Below, in pieces: positions 33,269 to 42,215 of a stretch of 64,000 bases of DNA (positions are counted from its first letter, which is position 1; each line of letters opens with the position of its first letter). The notes under the pieces were generated by a model. That model ran no database searches. It saw only the letters and a program-made list of their open reading frames with translations, and was not told the DNA's origin. The stretch lies in assembly GCF_005405585.1 (NCBI RefSeq), contig NZ_BJEQ01000007.1, positions 62,001 through 126,000 of the forward strand. The letters run 5' to 3'. Position numbers and translations under genes: made by a program. The DNA is from Agarivorans sp. Toyoura001. GTDB lineage: Bacteria > Pseudomonadota > Gammaproteobacteria > Enterobacterales > Celerinatantimonadaceae.

Positions 33269-35683
33269 ATGAAGATGGGCTTACACCTTTCGGCTAAACT
33301 AGCCGCTGCTTTGGTATTGGCAATAAGCAGTGTTGCGACTCAGGCTGCAGAGGCAATTTGGCAAAGCAAGGTATTAGACGAGCATACCGTTATTCTCTTG
33401 GCTGGCGATGCCGCACTCAGCCAGTTTGAGCCAAGCTTAATGTTAGCGGCTTCGCGCATCGACACCCAGACTTTATCGCCTATTGTTGATGCTGTTTCTA
33501 GCCCTTGGTATTCGCTTAGCTTAAACGCGAATGGCCGTTGTTTGTTGCTAACAGATGCCGCTCATGCAAAGCAGGCACTCAGCGAATTGTGTATTGAATC
33601 CACCACCCATCAACGATGGAAGCTAAGCCTAAGCAGAGGTGGTATTCAGCAGGTGTATGGATTAGGCCAGCAGCATAATACTCAAGGCGAAGCCGATGGC
33701 GATTGGCTGGGGCGAAAACGCCTACCGGGTAGCCGAATGGGAAATGCCATGGTTTACCAAGGTGAAGGTGCCGTGGGCAATACTCAAATACCCATTATGT
33801 ATTTACTGGGTGAGGGTAAACAAAACATTGCTTTGTTTTTTGATCATATTCAACCGCTAGTTTTTGACTTTACCAAGCAGCCTTATCAGATTCAGGGTAA
33901 GGGCCAGCGCGCGCGAATTATTGTTATTGCTGGTGATAACCTCGCTGATCTGAGAGCGCGCTATTTAACACTAACGGGCAAACCGCCGGTGCCACCTAAG
34001 GCAATGTTTGGTTTGTGGTTATCTGAATACGGCTTTGATAACTGGCAAGAGTTAGACGATAAGCTGGCTACGTTACAGCAAGCTAAGTTCCCCTTGTCGG
34101 GCGTGGTGATGGATTTACAGTGGTTTGGTGGAATACGCGAAAATTCTAATCATACGCAAATGGGGTCACTTACTTGGGATGAAAAAAACTTCCCCGATCC
34201 TAAACAAAAAATTGCCGACTTAAAACAACGCGGCATTAGAGTGATGGCCATTGAGGAGCCGTATATCGGCGGTGCGCTTAATGAGTTTCAATCGTTAGCG
34301 CACGCTGGCGCATTGGCCCGCAATTGCGAACCCCCTTGCATGACACCTGCCAAAATCAAGGAAAATCCCTGGTGGGGTAAGGGTGGTATGCTGGATTTTT
34401 CCAGTGAAAAAGGTGCGGCATTTTGGCATGACTACCGCCGTGAAGCCTTGATTGACGACGGCATTATTGCCCATTGGACTGATCTCGGAGAACCCGAGCT
34501 TTATCATCGCAAAGCCTGGTATGCAGGGGTGAAAATTGATGGTGCGCTAAAACATGATCATCAAAGCGTGCATAATCTTTATAACTTGCTGTGGAGCCGC
34601 AGTATTTACCAAGGGTATTTGCGCAATAAACGCAGCCAGCGTCCGTTTATTATGAGTCGTTCCGGCACTGCCGGTAGCCAAGGATACGGTGTGGTCATGT
34701 GGTCGGGTGATATTGGAGTAAATTTGGCCAATTTACGCAGCCATTTTAATGCCCAAATGCACATGAGTTTGTCGGGTATTGATTACTTCGGCTCAGATAT
34801 TGGCGGTTTTCATGGTACGCCTTGGGACGAGCAATATACTCAGTGGTTAGCAGCAGCCTTGTTTACCGACTTACCTGTGCGCCCGCATACCCAAAATTTG
34901 TGTAACTGCAAAGAAACTGCACCAGACAGGATTGGCGATACTGCCAGCAACTTGTTTAATGTTCAGCAGCGCTATGCTCTAAATCCTTATTATTACACCT
35001 TGGCTCATCGAGCATGGCGCAACGGCACCGCAGTGGTTGCTCCGCTAGTATATGGCTACCAAGAAGATGTTAAGGCCAGAACTAATGGTTCAATGAAGTT
35101 GGTGGGTGACGCTATGCTGGTGGCCTTAGAGGCGAAAGATAACGCTAAGTATACCCAAGCTTATTTGCCACAAGGTCTTTGGTATGACTACCGCAGCCAA
35201 CAAATGCTAAACAGCGGTGGTGAGTATTATAAGCAGCCTTTATACATTGATGGTGTATACCGTTTGCCGCTATTTGTAAAAGCTGGAGCAGTGATTCCTC
35301 GAACTAATGAAGATGAAACCATTGATCTATTGGTAGTGCTTGATGAGCGCGGTTACGCTAGAGGAGAGTTGATTGAAGATGATGGGGAGTCTATTGCTTA
35401 TCAACAGCAGCAGTGGCAATTCACAGAGTTTAGCGCGCAGATTCATCAGCAGCACATTGGTATACAGCTATCAGCCGCTAAAGGTAGCTATGCTAAGGCC
35501 CCAACACATAAGGCTTATCAGTTGGAACTAGCCAATATTCCCCCAGAAACAGTGGTTAAAAATGTGAGTTTTGAGGGGGAGCAAGTCACTCAATGGCAGC
35601 AGCATGGGCATCGATTAATCCTTGGCATGCAAAGCATTGACGTGGAACAAGGTGGTGAATGGTTGGTGGAATTTGCCGAGTAA
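33269..35683 (+). CDS. Exported GH31 alpha-glucosidase-type glycosidase
   Basis: An 804-residue enzyme with a signal peptide (cleavage after T-Q-A-A). GH31 features: an N-terminal beta-sandwich; a catalytic barrel with G-L-W-L-S-E-Y-G, GVVMDLQWFGG and the nucleophile Asp405 in HWTDLGEPELY (standing for the W-x-D-x-N-E motif, here with G in place of N); an acid/base region SRSGTAGSQGYGVVMWSGD; IDYFGSDIGGF; then a C-terminal beta-domain. Members hydrolyse or transfer alpha-glucosyl units from starch-like or alpha-glucan oligosaccharides. It is probably periplasmic or secreted. The start follows AAGGAACAAAT. The same 6.7-kb stretch holds a GH13 lipoprotein, hinting at shared alpha-glucan use. 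Confidence 0.9.
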   Translation: MKMGLHLSAKLAAALVLAISSVATQAAEAIWQSKVLDEHTVILLAGDAALSQFEPSLMLAASRIDTQTLSPIVDAVSSPWYSLSLNANGRCLLLTDAAHAKQALSELCIESTTHQRWKLSLSRGGIQQVYGLGQQHNTQGEADGDWLGRKRLPGSRMGNAMVYQGEGAVGNTQIPIMYLLGEGKQNIALFFDHIQPLVFDFTKQPYQIQGKGQRARIIVIAGDNLADLRARYLTLTGKPPVPPKAMFGLWLSEYGFDNWQELDDKLATLQQAKFPLSGVVMDLQWFGGIRENSNHTQMGSLTWDEKNFPDPKQKIADLKQRGIRVMAIEEPYIGGALNEFQSLAHAGALARNCEPPCMTPAKIKENPWWGKGGMLDFSSEKGAAFWHDYRREALIDDGIIAHWTDLGEPELYHRKAWYAGVKIDGALKHDHQSVHNLYNLLWSRSIYQGYLRNKRSQRPFIMSRSGTAGSQGYGVVMWSGDIGVNLANLRSHFNAQMHMSLSGIDYFGSDIGGFHGTPWDEQYTQWLAAALFTDLPVRPHTQNLCNCKETAPDRIGDTASNLFNVQQRYALNPYYYTLAHRAWRNGTAVVAPLVYGYQEDVKARTNGSMKLVGDAMLVALEAKDNAKYTQAYLPQGLWYDYRSQQMLNSGGEYYKQPLYIDGVYRLPLFVKAGAVIPRTNEDETIDLLVVLDERGYARGELIEDDGESIAYQQQQWQFTEFSAQIHQQHIGIQLSAAKGSYAKAPTHKAYQLELANIPPETVVKNVSFEGEQVTQWQQHGHRLILGMQSIDVEQGGEWLVEFAE

Positions 35684-35738
35684 TCAATAATAAAGCGCAC
35701 AGTGAAGTAGGCTGTGAGCTTATTGTTATTAACCTGAT

Positions 35739-36284
35739 TTAAGCTTGAGCCGGGTGTAACATAAACCAGTAAGGAAAATTGTCATTTTTTGACAGCGTTT
35801 CAAAGCCTCTATGCTCAACGGTAAGTACCACTTTTTCGCTAGAGGCTACAACAAAACAGGCTTTATTATCAGCATCTGCTAGACCTTCCCCTCCGGCAGA
35901 AGGCGCGACGCCTAACCCCCATAGCCAATAGCTATCTTGGTTATTAGGCCAATAAGCATTTGCTTCGAAATGTCTTTGGCTAGATCAGTGTTTCGGGCAT
36001 CTATAATGCGTGCCACAATAGCCGAAGCTTCTATTTTTTGTGGTGTTTGCCCGGTGGCACCATAATCACGCAGCCTTCATGATCTGCGGTAGTAAATACC
36101 GTCCCTTGCTTCATTCCCCATTCACCCAGAGCAAAGCGCCATAGCTATCATGAGCGTAGTTATCAATTTCATTACTACGAAGTGCTGCTTGCATGGTTTC
36201 GTTGTTGGCGTAGGCGGCGATAAACATCTGGCTTAAGGCTGGAATATCACTGTAGTTCGCCGTTATTAAGGTGGGGCTAGGCAT
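35739..36284 (-). pseudogene. Broken GNAT acetyltransferase gene with several frameshifts
   Basis: On the minus strand an ATG (36284) with SD AGGAT opens PSPTLITANYSDIPALSQMF and F-I-A-A-Y-A-N-N-E-T-M. Coding then continues in a second frame (RFALGEWGMKQGTVF, HEGCVIMVPPGK), a third (TPQKIEASAIVARIIDAR) and a fourth segment (YWLWGLGVAPSAGGEGL, then a likely internal deletion, then SSEKVVLTVEHRGFETL), ending at a TAA (35739-35741). Together these rebuild an acetyltransferase of about 180 residues with a degenerate acetyl-CoA loop. At least three frame changes mean no single working product. It is flanked by GH31 and a phosphatase gene, unrelated to it. The pseudogene nature is seen directly; the family is inferred from motif order. 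Confidence 0.75.
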
Positions 36285-36383
36285 CGTAAGATCCTTCTTA
36301 TGAGTAAGACACTAGAATACTCTGGATAGCCGAAACTCAAGCCTTAAATAACAGCATGGAGTGTGGGGAGTGGCAAAGGGAAA

Positions 36384-36412
36384 AATAACCCCAGTTTATA
36401 CTGGAGTTATTA
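36384..36412 (-). terminator. Rho-independent terminator of the phoD-like gene
   Basis: Minus-strand stem AATAAC-T-CCAGT / ACTGG-G-GTTATT with loop ATAA, followed by a T run, just downstream of the phosphatase gene. Confidence 0.8.
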
Positions 36413-36433
36413 CTACGCCGGTTACACCGAGTA

Positions 36434-38194
36434 TTAGCTTAAGCTTACTGCTGGTGCTCCCGCAGTGCTGGTTGCACTAGCTCGTCGGCTGCCGAGTTCT
36501 TGATAGTTGGTGGACAAAATAGTGTCCACAAAATACCAATCGGCTTTGGCACTTTGCTGGGTAAAAGTCACGGTTAAAAAGCCGCGATTGAGAATATTCA
36601 TGTATTTTAAACCGTCAATCAAAGACACAATACCTGCTTCGGCAGCGGGTGCAGCGGTGGCATCTATGCCTAAGTAGTATTCTAAGCCCGGTGAACTTAC
36701 CGATGAAGTGGCAAATTCAACACCCACCACCTGGCCGCTTTTCTCAGCAAGCTCACTAGCCCAAGCGTTATGCGTATCACCAGCAAGTACCACTAGGTTT
36801 TTACCTTGCGCTTTAAAGCTTTGTAGTAAGATTTCACGCTCGTTTGCATAGCCATCCCAAGCGTCTAGGTTGTAGGGGACGTTTGGTAATTGCAGCTGAG
36901 CGATGACTTCAGGCGTTAATTTATCTTGGTTGGCAGCTAAATAACTTAGTTCATCAGCGGTGAGCGTAGGATCAGCTGCTTGAGCGCGGCCAGCCAACTG
37001 AGCTAAGGCACCCAACTCTGCGTATTGCTGAATCGACATAAGGTTAAGTGCTACTGCACCCGGTAGGTACATTTCGCCCATCAATACTTGTTGGCCAAGT
37101 ACCTGCCAGCGACCGCTGGTGTTGCTGACGCTGTCTTGCAACCACTGTAATTGCTCTGCACCTAACATGCTGCGATTAGGGTCGTTTTGGTCTGCATGAA
37201 AAGCGGTATCGTTAAAACTACCGGTGCTTGAATCGACATAATCAGCAATATTTAGTTGCTTGTCTCGAGCAATAACGCGGGTATCTAACATATGTAAATC
37301 AACTAAGTCGCCAAACTTAAAACTGCGGTAAATTTCTTGATGGTTACCTTCTGACCAAGGGCGAATAGGCAGCCACTCAAAGTAAGCTTGTAGGGCATCG
37401 TTTTTACGTTGCTCAAAGTCACCTTCGCCTGCTTGGTGATTCTCTGCGCCATCGCGCCAAGTATCATTAGCAACTTCGTGATCGTCCCATACAGTGATAA
37501 ATGGCACCATGGCATGCAGTTTTTGTAAACTGCTATCACCATGGTATTGGGCGTAGCGCGTGCGGTAGTCGTCTAAACTAAACAACTCGCCTTCAGGCAA
37601 TACTTGGCGATTGAGTTGTTCGGCTTGTTCGCTGGCATAGCCGCCACGTGGGTATTCATAAATGTAATCACCGAGGTGCAATACCGCGTCGATATCTTCA
37701 TGCTGAGTGGCTAAATCATAAACATTGAAATAGCCTGCAGGATAATTAGAACAAGACATCACAGCCAGTTTCACAGAGGCTGGCGAGCCTTGTACTAGGG
37801 TTTTGGTTTTACCTATGGCTGACAGGGTGCCAGCGCTGATAAAGCGATAGTAATAGTGTTGACCGGCTTCTAAACCAATAGCGTCTACTTTAACCGTATA
37901 GTCGCGGCTGGCGTTGGTGGTGGTATTGCCATTACTAATAATATTGGCAAAGTCTATATCTGTTGCGATCTCCCAAGCCACCTTAATGTTACCGGTGCGG
38001 GCGGGCGTTACGCGTGTCCATAAGATGACCGCATCAGCTAAGGGGTCGCCACTGGCTACGCCGTGGGTAAACTCAACAGGGAGCTCTGGTTCGATGGCGC
38101 TGCCGCATCCCATTAGGCCATAAGACACCACCGCTGCACCTGCACCTTTGGCAGACATGATTAAAAAATCTCGACGTGAAATTGGACTCGCCAT
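36434..38194 (-). CDS. phoD: PhoD-like alkaline phosphatase / phosphodiesterase, Tat-exported
   Basis: A 586-residue secreted phosphoesterase that releases phosphate from organic esters. The N-terminus S-R-R-D-F-L-I-M-S is a twin-arginine signal, and the later C-G-S-A (GLMGCGSA) resembles a lipobox, so it may be a Tat lipoprotein. Motifs of the PhoD family: EFTHGVASGDPLADAVILWT (Fn3-like N-terminal domain), LHLGDYIYEY, WDDHEVANDTW and VVLAGDTHNAWASEL, which hold the Ca/Fe ligands. The SD is GAGGGAG. It lies downstream of an amylase gene on the same strand but is separated by a terminator, so it probably has its own promoter (Pho box not identified). Confidence 0.93.
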   Translation of the reverse strand: MASPISRRDFLIMSAKGAGAAVVSYGLMGCGSAIEPELPVEFTHGVASGDPLADAVILWTRVTPARTGNIKVAWEIATDIDFANIISNGNTTTNASRDYTVKVDAIGLEAGQHYYYRFISAGTLSAIGKTKTLVQGSPASVKLAVMSCSNYPAGYFNVYDLATQHEDIDAVLHLGDYIYEYPRGGYASEQAEQLNRQVLPEGELFSLDDYRTRYAQYHGDSSLQKLHAMVPFITVWDDHEVANDTWRDGAENHQAGEGDFEQRKNDALQAYFEWLPIRPWSEGNHQEIYRSFKFGDLVDLHMLDTRVIARDKQLNIADYVDSSTGSFNDTAFHADQNDPNRSMLGAEQLQWLQDSVSNTSGRWQVLGQQVLMGEMYLPGAVALNLMSIQQYAELGALAQLAGRAQAADPTLTADELSYLAANQDKLTPEVIAQLQLPNVPYNLDAWDGYANEREILLQSFKAQGKNLVVLAGDTHNAWASELAEKSGQVVGVEFATSSVSSPGLEYYLGIDATAAPAAEAGIVSLIDGLKYMNILNRGFLTVTFTQQSAKADWYFVDTILSTNYQELGSRRASATSTAGAPAVSLS

Positions 38195-38305
38195 TACAAC
38201 TCCCTCAGTAAATAAAACTGGCCAGATATCTAAAAAGGAAGAGTGTGTGCAGAAAAGATGACAACTTAATTAAGTTGTCAAAAATAACAAAACCAATAAT
38301 AAAAA

Positions 38306-38332
38306 AGCTCCTCGCTAAACTGCCGAAGAGCT
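38306..38332 (-). terminator. Terminator after the GH13 gene
   Basis: Minus-strand stem AGCTC-TTCG / CGA-GGAGCT (38324-38332 with 38306-38314) followed by T6 (A residues at 38300-38306 on the plus strand). Confidence 0.8.
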
Positions 38333-38348
38333 GGTTCTGCTGCTTAGA

Positions 38349-39977
38349 TTAGTACTGGTAAATCCTAATTTCCTGCGGGACTAAGCTTAAGTTTACTTGG
38401 CCTGCAGAAGTACTGCTGATATTGCCTGAGCCAAAGCCCGCCAGCGGAGTTAGCACCGCAGACTGTTGTTCAAGAGCAATGCTCGGGGTTTGGGCACTTT
38501 CGCTGTAGTTAAATACAACTAGCACGTTGCTGCCTGCTGTTGTGCGCGTAAAGGCCAGTACTTCACCTTGATTGAGTAATGTTAATTCACCATTGCGCAA
38601 TGCCGGTGTGGCTTTACGCAGTTGAATAAGGTTTTTGTAATGATGGTAAAGCGAGCTGTTATCAGCCATTTGGCTTTCAGCGTTATAGTTTGCAGTGTTA
38701 TTGGCAATTTCTCGATATGGCGTGGCTGAAGTAAATCCACCATCGGCTGTCCAGCTCATTGGTGCACGGAGTAAATAGTCGCCCCCACTGTTTTTGGTGT
38801 GTGCCATGCCTACTTCTTCACCGTAATAAATAAAAGGCTGACCTGGTAGGGTTAATAAGGTGGCAGCAGCCAAGCGATATTTAGCTTCGTTACCGGAAAA
38901 TTGTTCGAATATACGTTGGCCTGCAAATGAATCATGATTAGCGAGTAATAAACCCATGCTATCTAGAGAGCTCTGGTTAAGCCAATAAGACATTGAAGTC
39001 TGATCACTTGAGCCTGAATTTACAGCCGACATAATGGCTTTATTCAGGTAAAAGGAAAACGCAGATCCACAAAAGCTTTGCTGAGCAGCGGCCAGTGAAT
39101 CTGAAGAGTCTTCACAGATCATGTATCGATTACTGTAGTCCTCCATCACCAATTGTTGGATACCATACATAATCGCTGCGTTTTCCGGTTGTGCGGACCA
39201 TTGATTAGGCCCGTTCTCGACTAAGTGGGTCATCGCGTCAAAACGAAAACCGTCCATTCCTGCATTTAACCAATAACGTAGATTGTTGTAATGAAACTGA
39301 ATAACCTCTTCATTTTGTAAGTTAAAATCAGGCATATTGGGCTGAAAAATACCGTAATAAAAACCATATTGTCCTTTATGCCAAGATGAATCCCCAGACC
39401 AATTTGTCCATTTAGGATCGCTGTCTTGCCACATATACCAATCGCGTTTTCCGCCAGCATTATTGTTAGAGTCAGCAAATACTGGATTGTCACCAGAGCT
39501 GTGGTTAATGAGATAGTCGGCGATAACGCCAATTCCGCGGGCATGCGCTTGCGCTAAAAATTCATCAAAGTCTTCTCGAGAGCCGTAGTCGCTTTCGATG
39601 CTACGATAATCCACCACCTCATAACCGTGGTCTTTATCAGAGCTTTTACTAAAGGGGAGTAACCAGATACCTTCAACCCCCAAGTCTGCAATGTAATCTA
39701 GCTGAGAGGTAAGCCCTTTAAAATCTCCAATTCCATCGCCATCAGAATCTTTGTAGCTGCGTACAAAGATCTCCATAAACACTGCCCCTTTGTACCAATC
39801 TTTGGCTAGGGCGGGTTGGTCGTCTACAGCAACTGAACTCATATCAACCAGAGTATCGGCCTTAGCCTCACCCACGGGTAACTCGATGGGAGCGGGTGTT
39901 TCTGTGCTAGAACCACAGCCACTTAGGGCTGTAAGTACGGCAAGCGGAAGCGCACCGTATAGTAGGTGTTTAATCAT
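38349..39977 (-). CDS. GH13 alpha-amylase-type lipoprotein
   Basis: A 542-residue surface lipoprotein (lipobox L-S-G-C-G-S-S, Cys21). The four conserved GH13 regions are visible: DYLINHSSG (I), GFRFDAMTH with the nucleophile Asp (II), ICEDSSDS with the catalytic Glu (III) and LLANHDSF with the His-Asp pair (IV). The start of the barrel AVFMEIFVRSYKDSDGDGIG and the segment DGIGDFKGLTSQLDYIADLG (Ca-binding-like) match maltodextrin-type amylases/alpha-glucosidases. It probably cuts starch or maltodextrins at the cell surface. The SD is AAGGAAAG. It is divergent from rlmF over a palindrome-bearing gap. Confidence 0.92.
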   Translation of the reverse strand: MIKHLLYGALPLAVLTALSGCGSSTETPAPIELPVGEAKADTLVDMSSVAVDDQPALAKDWYKGAVFMEIFVRSYKDSDGDGIGDFKGLTSQLDYIADLGVEGIWLLPFSKSSDKDHGYEVVDYRSIESDYGSREDFDEFLAQAHARGIGVIADYLINHSSGDNPVFADSNNNAGGKRDWYMWQDSDPKWTNWSGDSSWHKGQYGFYYGIFQPNMPDFNLQNEEVIQFHYNNLRYWLNAGMDGFRFDAMTHLVENGPNQWSAQPENAAIMYGIQQLVMEDYSNRYMICEDSSDSLAAAQQSFCGSAFSFYLNKAIMSAVNSGSSDQTSMSYWLNQSSLDSMGLLLANHDSFAGQRIFEQFSGNEAKYRLAAATLLTLPGQPFIYYGEEVGMAHTKNSGGDYLLRAPMSWTADGGFTSATPYREIANNTANYNAESQMADNSSLYHHYKNLIQLRKATPALRNGELTLLNQGEVLAFTRTTAGSNVLVVFNYSESAQTPSIALEQQSAVLTPLAGFGSGNISSTSAGQVNLSLVPQEIRIYQY

Positions 39978-40266
39978 TGTTTTTACTTTCCTTGTAACAT
40001 TGCTGAAAACAAGGCTTGTGTTAAGTAGTGCTGGCTACGATGATCTGTGATTAATTTGTCATCTTTATTCACACAAGCGCTTTTTATATCAATTACTAAT
40101 AATTGATGATGATATTTTTCACTATATTGTTTTTTTTATCACCACTGTTGATCACATATTTATCAATAGTGTTGAGTTTGGCTTTATCTCGATCGATACA
40201 AGCCTTTGCTCGCGCTTCGCTTTATAATGGTGGAGTATTTATAAACCTTTAGGCCTTTGCTGATTA
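39978..40266. promoter_or_regulatory. Divergent amylase/rlmF region with a perfect inverted repeat
   Basis: 289 AT-rich bp. ATCAATTA-CTAA-TAATTGAT at 40088-40107 has perfect 8-bp arms and lies about 111 bp from the amylase start. It is a candidate operator for a sugar-responsive repressor. No clear -35/-10 pair was picked. Confidence 0.4.
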
Positions 40267-41226
40267 ATGCGAGATAAAAAAACAGCCCGTCCAGCCACTA
40301 AAAGTCAGTTGCACCCGCGCAACAAACATCGCCAGCGTTATGATTTTCCTGCGTTGATAAGCTCTTGCCCTGAATTGACCCGCTTTGTGGCAGACAATCA
40401 ATATGGTGATGCGTCTATCGACTTTTTCAACCCTGACGCAGTACGTTGTTTAAACAAGGCTTTGTTGAAGCACTTTTATGCGATTGATGGCTGGAGCATT
40501 CCTAAACATAACCTTTGCCCGCCCATTCCTGGCCGTGTTGATTATGTGCATTACTTGGCTGATTTATTGGCAATATCGAGCAAAGGAAATGTTCCTACAG
40601 GCAAGGCCATACGCTGCATCGATATTGGTGTTGGGGCAAACTGTGTTTACCCTTTGGTGGGCGCCAGTGAGTATGATTGGTCGTTTGTCGGTAGCGATAT
40701 TGAAGCCGCATCGTTGCGCTCGGCCGGATTAATTTTGGCAGCCAATCCTCAGTTAGAGCGCCAAATCGATTTACGTTTGCAAACCAATAAAAAAGCTATT
40801 TTTAACGGTATAATTCAAGCCGCTGAGCGTTTTGATTTAAGTATATGTAACCCGCCTTTTCACCGTTCGGCAGCGGAGGCTAAAGCGGGAACGCAGCGTA
40901 AGCAAACTAACTTAAAAGCCTCGTTGAAACATAAAGATAGCTTGAATTTTGGCGGCCAAAGCAACGAGCTATGGTGCCCAGGAGGAGAGCTAAGCTTCAT
41001 TAAAAATATGATCAGTGAAAGCCAGCAATTTTCGGCTCAAGTATTGTGGTTTACTAGTTTGGTATCAAAAGAGGCTAATCTTAAGGCAATATATCAAGCG
41101 TTGAAGCAGCAAAAAGTGGCGCAATTTGAAACCATAAAGATGGGCCAAGGTAACAAAGTGAGTCGCTTTGTCGCGTGGACTTACCAAAAACCAGAACAAC
41201 AAGCGCAGTGGCTTTTATCATCATGA
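40267..41226 (+). CDS. rlmF: 23S rRNA (adenine-1618-N6)-methyltransferase RlmF
   Basis: A 319-residue SAM-dependent methyltransferase that methylates A1618 of 23S rRNA. It resembles E. coli RlmF (308 aa) along its length: LHPRNKHRQRYDFPALI, L-A-D-x-L, CIDIGVGANCVYPL (SAM-binding motif I), FVGSDIE, and SICNPPFHRSAAEA with the N-P-P-F catalytic motif of N6-adenine methylases. The start ATG has no strong SD. It is not followed by a clear terminator; a RIO-kinase gene starts 79 bp downstream. Confidence 0.96.
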   Translation: MRDKKTARPATKSQLHPRNKHRQRYDFPALISSCPELTRFVADNQYGDASIDFFNPDAVRCLNKALLKHFYAIDGWSIPKHNLCPPIPGRVDYVHYLADLLAISSKGNVPTGKAIRCIDIGVGANCVYPLVGASEYDWSFVGSDIEAASLRSAGLILAANPQLERQIDLRLQTNKKAIFNGIIQAAERFDLSICNPPFHRSAAEAKAGTQRKQTNLKASLKHKDSLNFGGQSNELWCPGGELSFIKNMISESQQFSAQVLWFTSLVSKEANLKAIYQALKQQKVAQFETIKMGQGNKVSRFVAWTYQKPEQQAQWLLSS

Positions 41227-41305
41227 GCCTTGCTGTTGTTTTTGTCGTTTCAGCATCGTTAATCAAGGTGCTGAATCTATTAATTATTAGTGATAAAAGA
41301 GAGCA

Positions 41306-42190
41306 ATGAAAACGCCTAAAAGAATCCAGCCTTTAGTTGATGATGGCTTAGTAGATGAAGTGAAAAGCCAGCTGATGAGTGGCAAAGAAGCCTCGGTTTA
41401 CGTGGTGCGCTGCGGCGATAAAATCCGCTGCGCTAAAGTGTATAAAGATGCCAGCCAGCGCAGTTTTAAACAGGCGGTGGCTTATCGTGAGGGGCGTAAA
41501 GTACGTAATAGTCGCCGTGCTCGAGCGATGGAAAAAGGCTCTGGTTTTGGTCGTGAGCAACAGGAAAAAGTGTGGCAAAGTGCCGAGGTTGATGCTCTGT
41601 ATAAGCTAGCTGCAGCAGGTGTGAGAGTGCCGGAGCCTTACGGCTGCTTTGATGGCGTGTTGTTGATGGAGTTGGTGACCGACGATGAAGGTTATGTGGC
41701 ACCGCGACTAAATGATGTACTGATGTCTGAAGAGCAAGCTTTGGAAGACCATCAAACCATGATTGGTTACATTGTAAAAATGTTGTGTGCGGGTTTGATA
41801 CACGGAGATTTATCAGAGTTCAACGTGCTGGTGGATGAATATGGCCCCGTGATTATTGATTTACCGCAAGCAGTAGATGCTGCTGCTAACAATAACGCCG
41901 AGTGGATGCTTGCGCGTGACATCAATAACATGCGCGACTATTACACCCAATTTGCGCCTTCGCTGGCCAGCACCGAATATGCCAAAGAGATGTGGGCACT
42001 GTTTGAAAAAGGCGAGTTAACTGCAGATACCGAACTGACCGGAGAATTTACTCAGCAGGACACCGTGGCAGATATTGCGGCGATTATGCAGGAGATTGAT
42101 GCTGCTCGCGAAGAAGAGTTGGCGCGCCGAGAGCGAATTAATGAAGCCCAACAAGGGGTAGATGAAAGTAAATTTAACTGGGCTGATTAA
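41306..42190 (+). CDS. RIO-family protein kinase
   Basis: A 294-residue bacterial RIO1-type atypical Ser/Thr kinase. Motifs: SGKEASVYVVRCGDKIRCAK (ATP-binding loop S-x-K-E-A-x-V), AKVYK (Lys), the insert KGSGFGREQQEKVW, GLIHGDLSEFNVLV (catalytic loop with H-G-D-L-S-E-F-N) and PVIIDLPQAVD (metal-binding D-L-P-Q). In eukaryotes and archaea RIO kinases help ribosome maturation; the bacterial role is not settled. Its place directly after an rRNA methyltransferase gene on the same strand fits a ribosome-linked role (inference). The C-terminal 40 residues are Glu-rich. Confidence 0.9.
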   Translation: MKTPKRIQPLVDDGLVDEVKSQLMSGKEASVYVVRCGDKIRCAKVYKDASQRSFKQAVAYREGRKVRNSRRARAMEKGSGFGREQQEKVWQSAEVDALYKLAAAGVRVPEPYGCFDGVLLMELVTDDEGYVAPRLNDVLMSEEQALEDHQTMIGYIVKMLCAGLIHGDLSEFNVLVDEYGPVIIDLPQAVDAAANNNAEWMLARDINNMRDYYTQFAPSLASTEYAKEMWALFEKGELTADTELTGEFTQQDTVADIAAIMQEIDAAREEELARRERINEAQQGVDESKFNWAD

Positions 42191-42215
42191 TCTAATCTGC
42201 CCAGCGTGTATTGGC

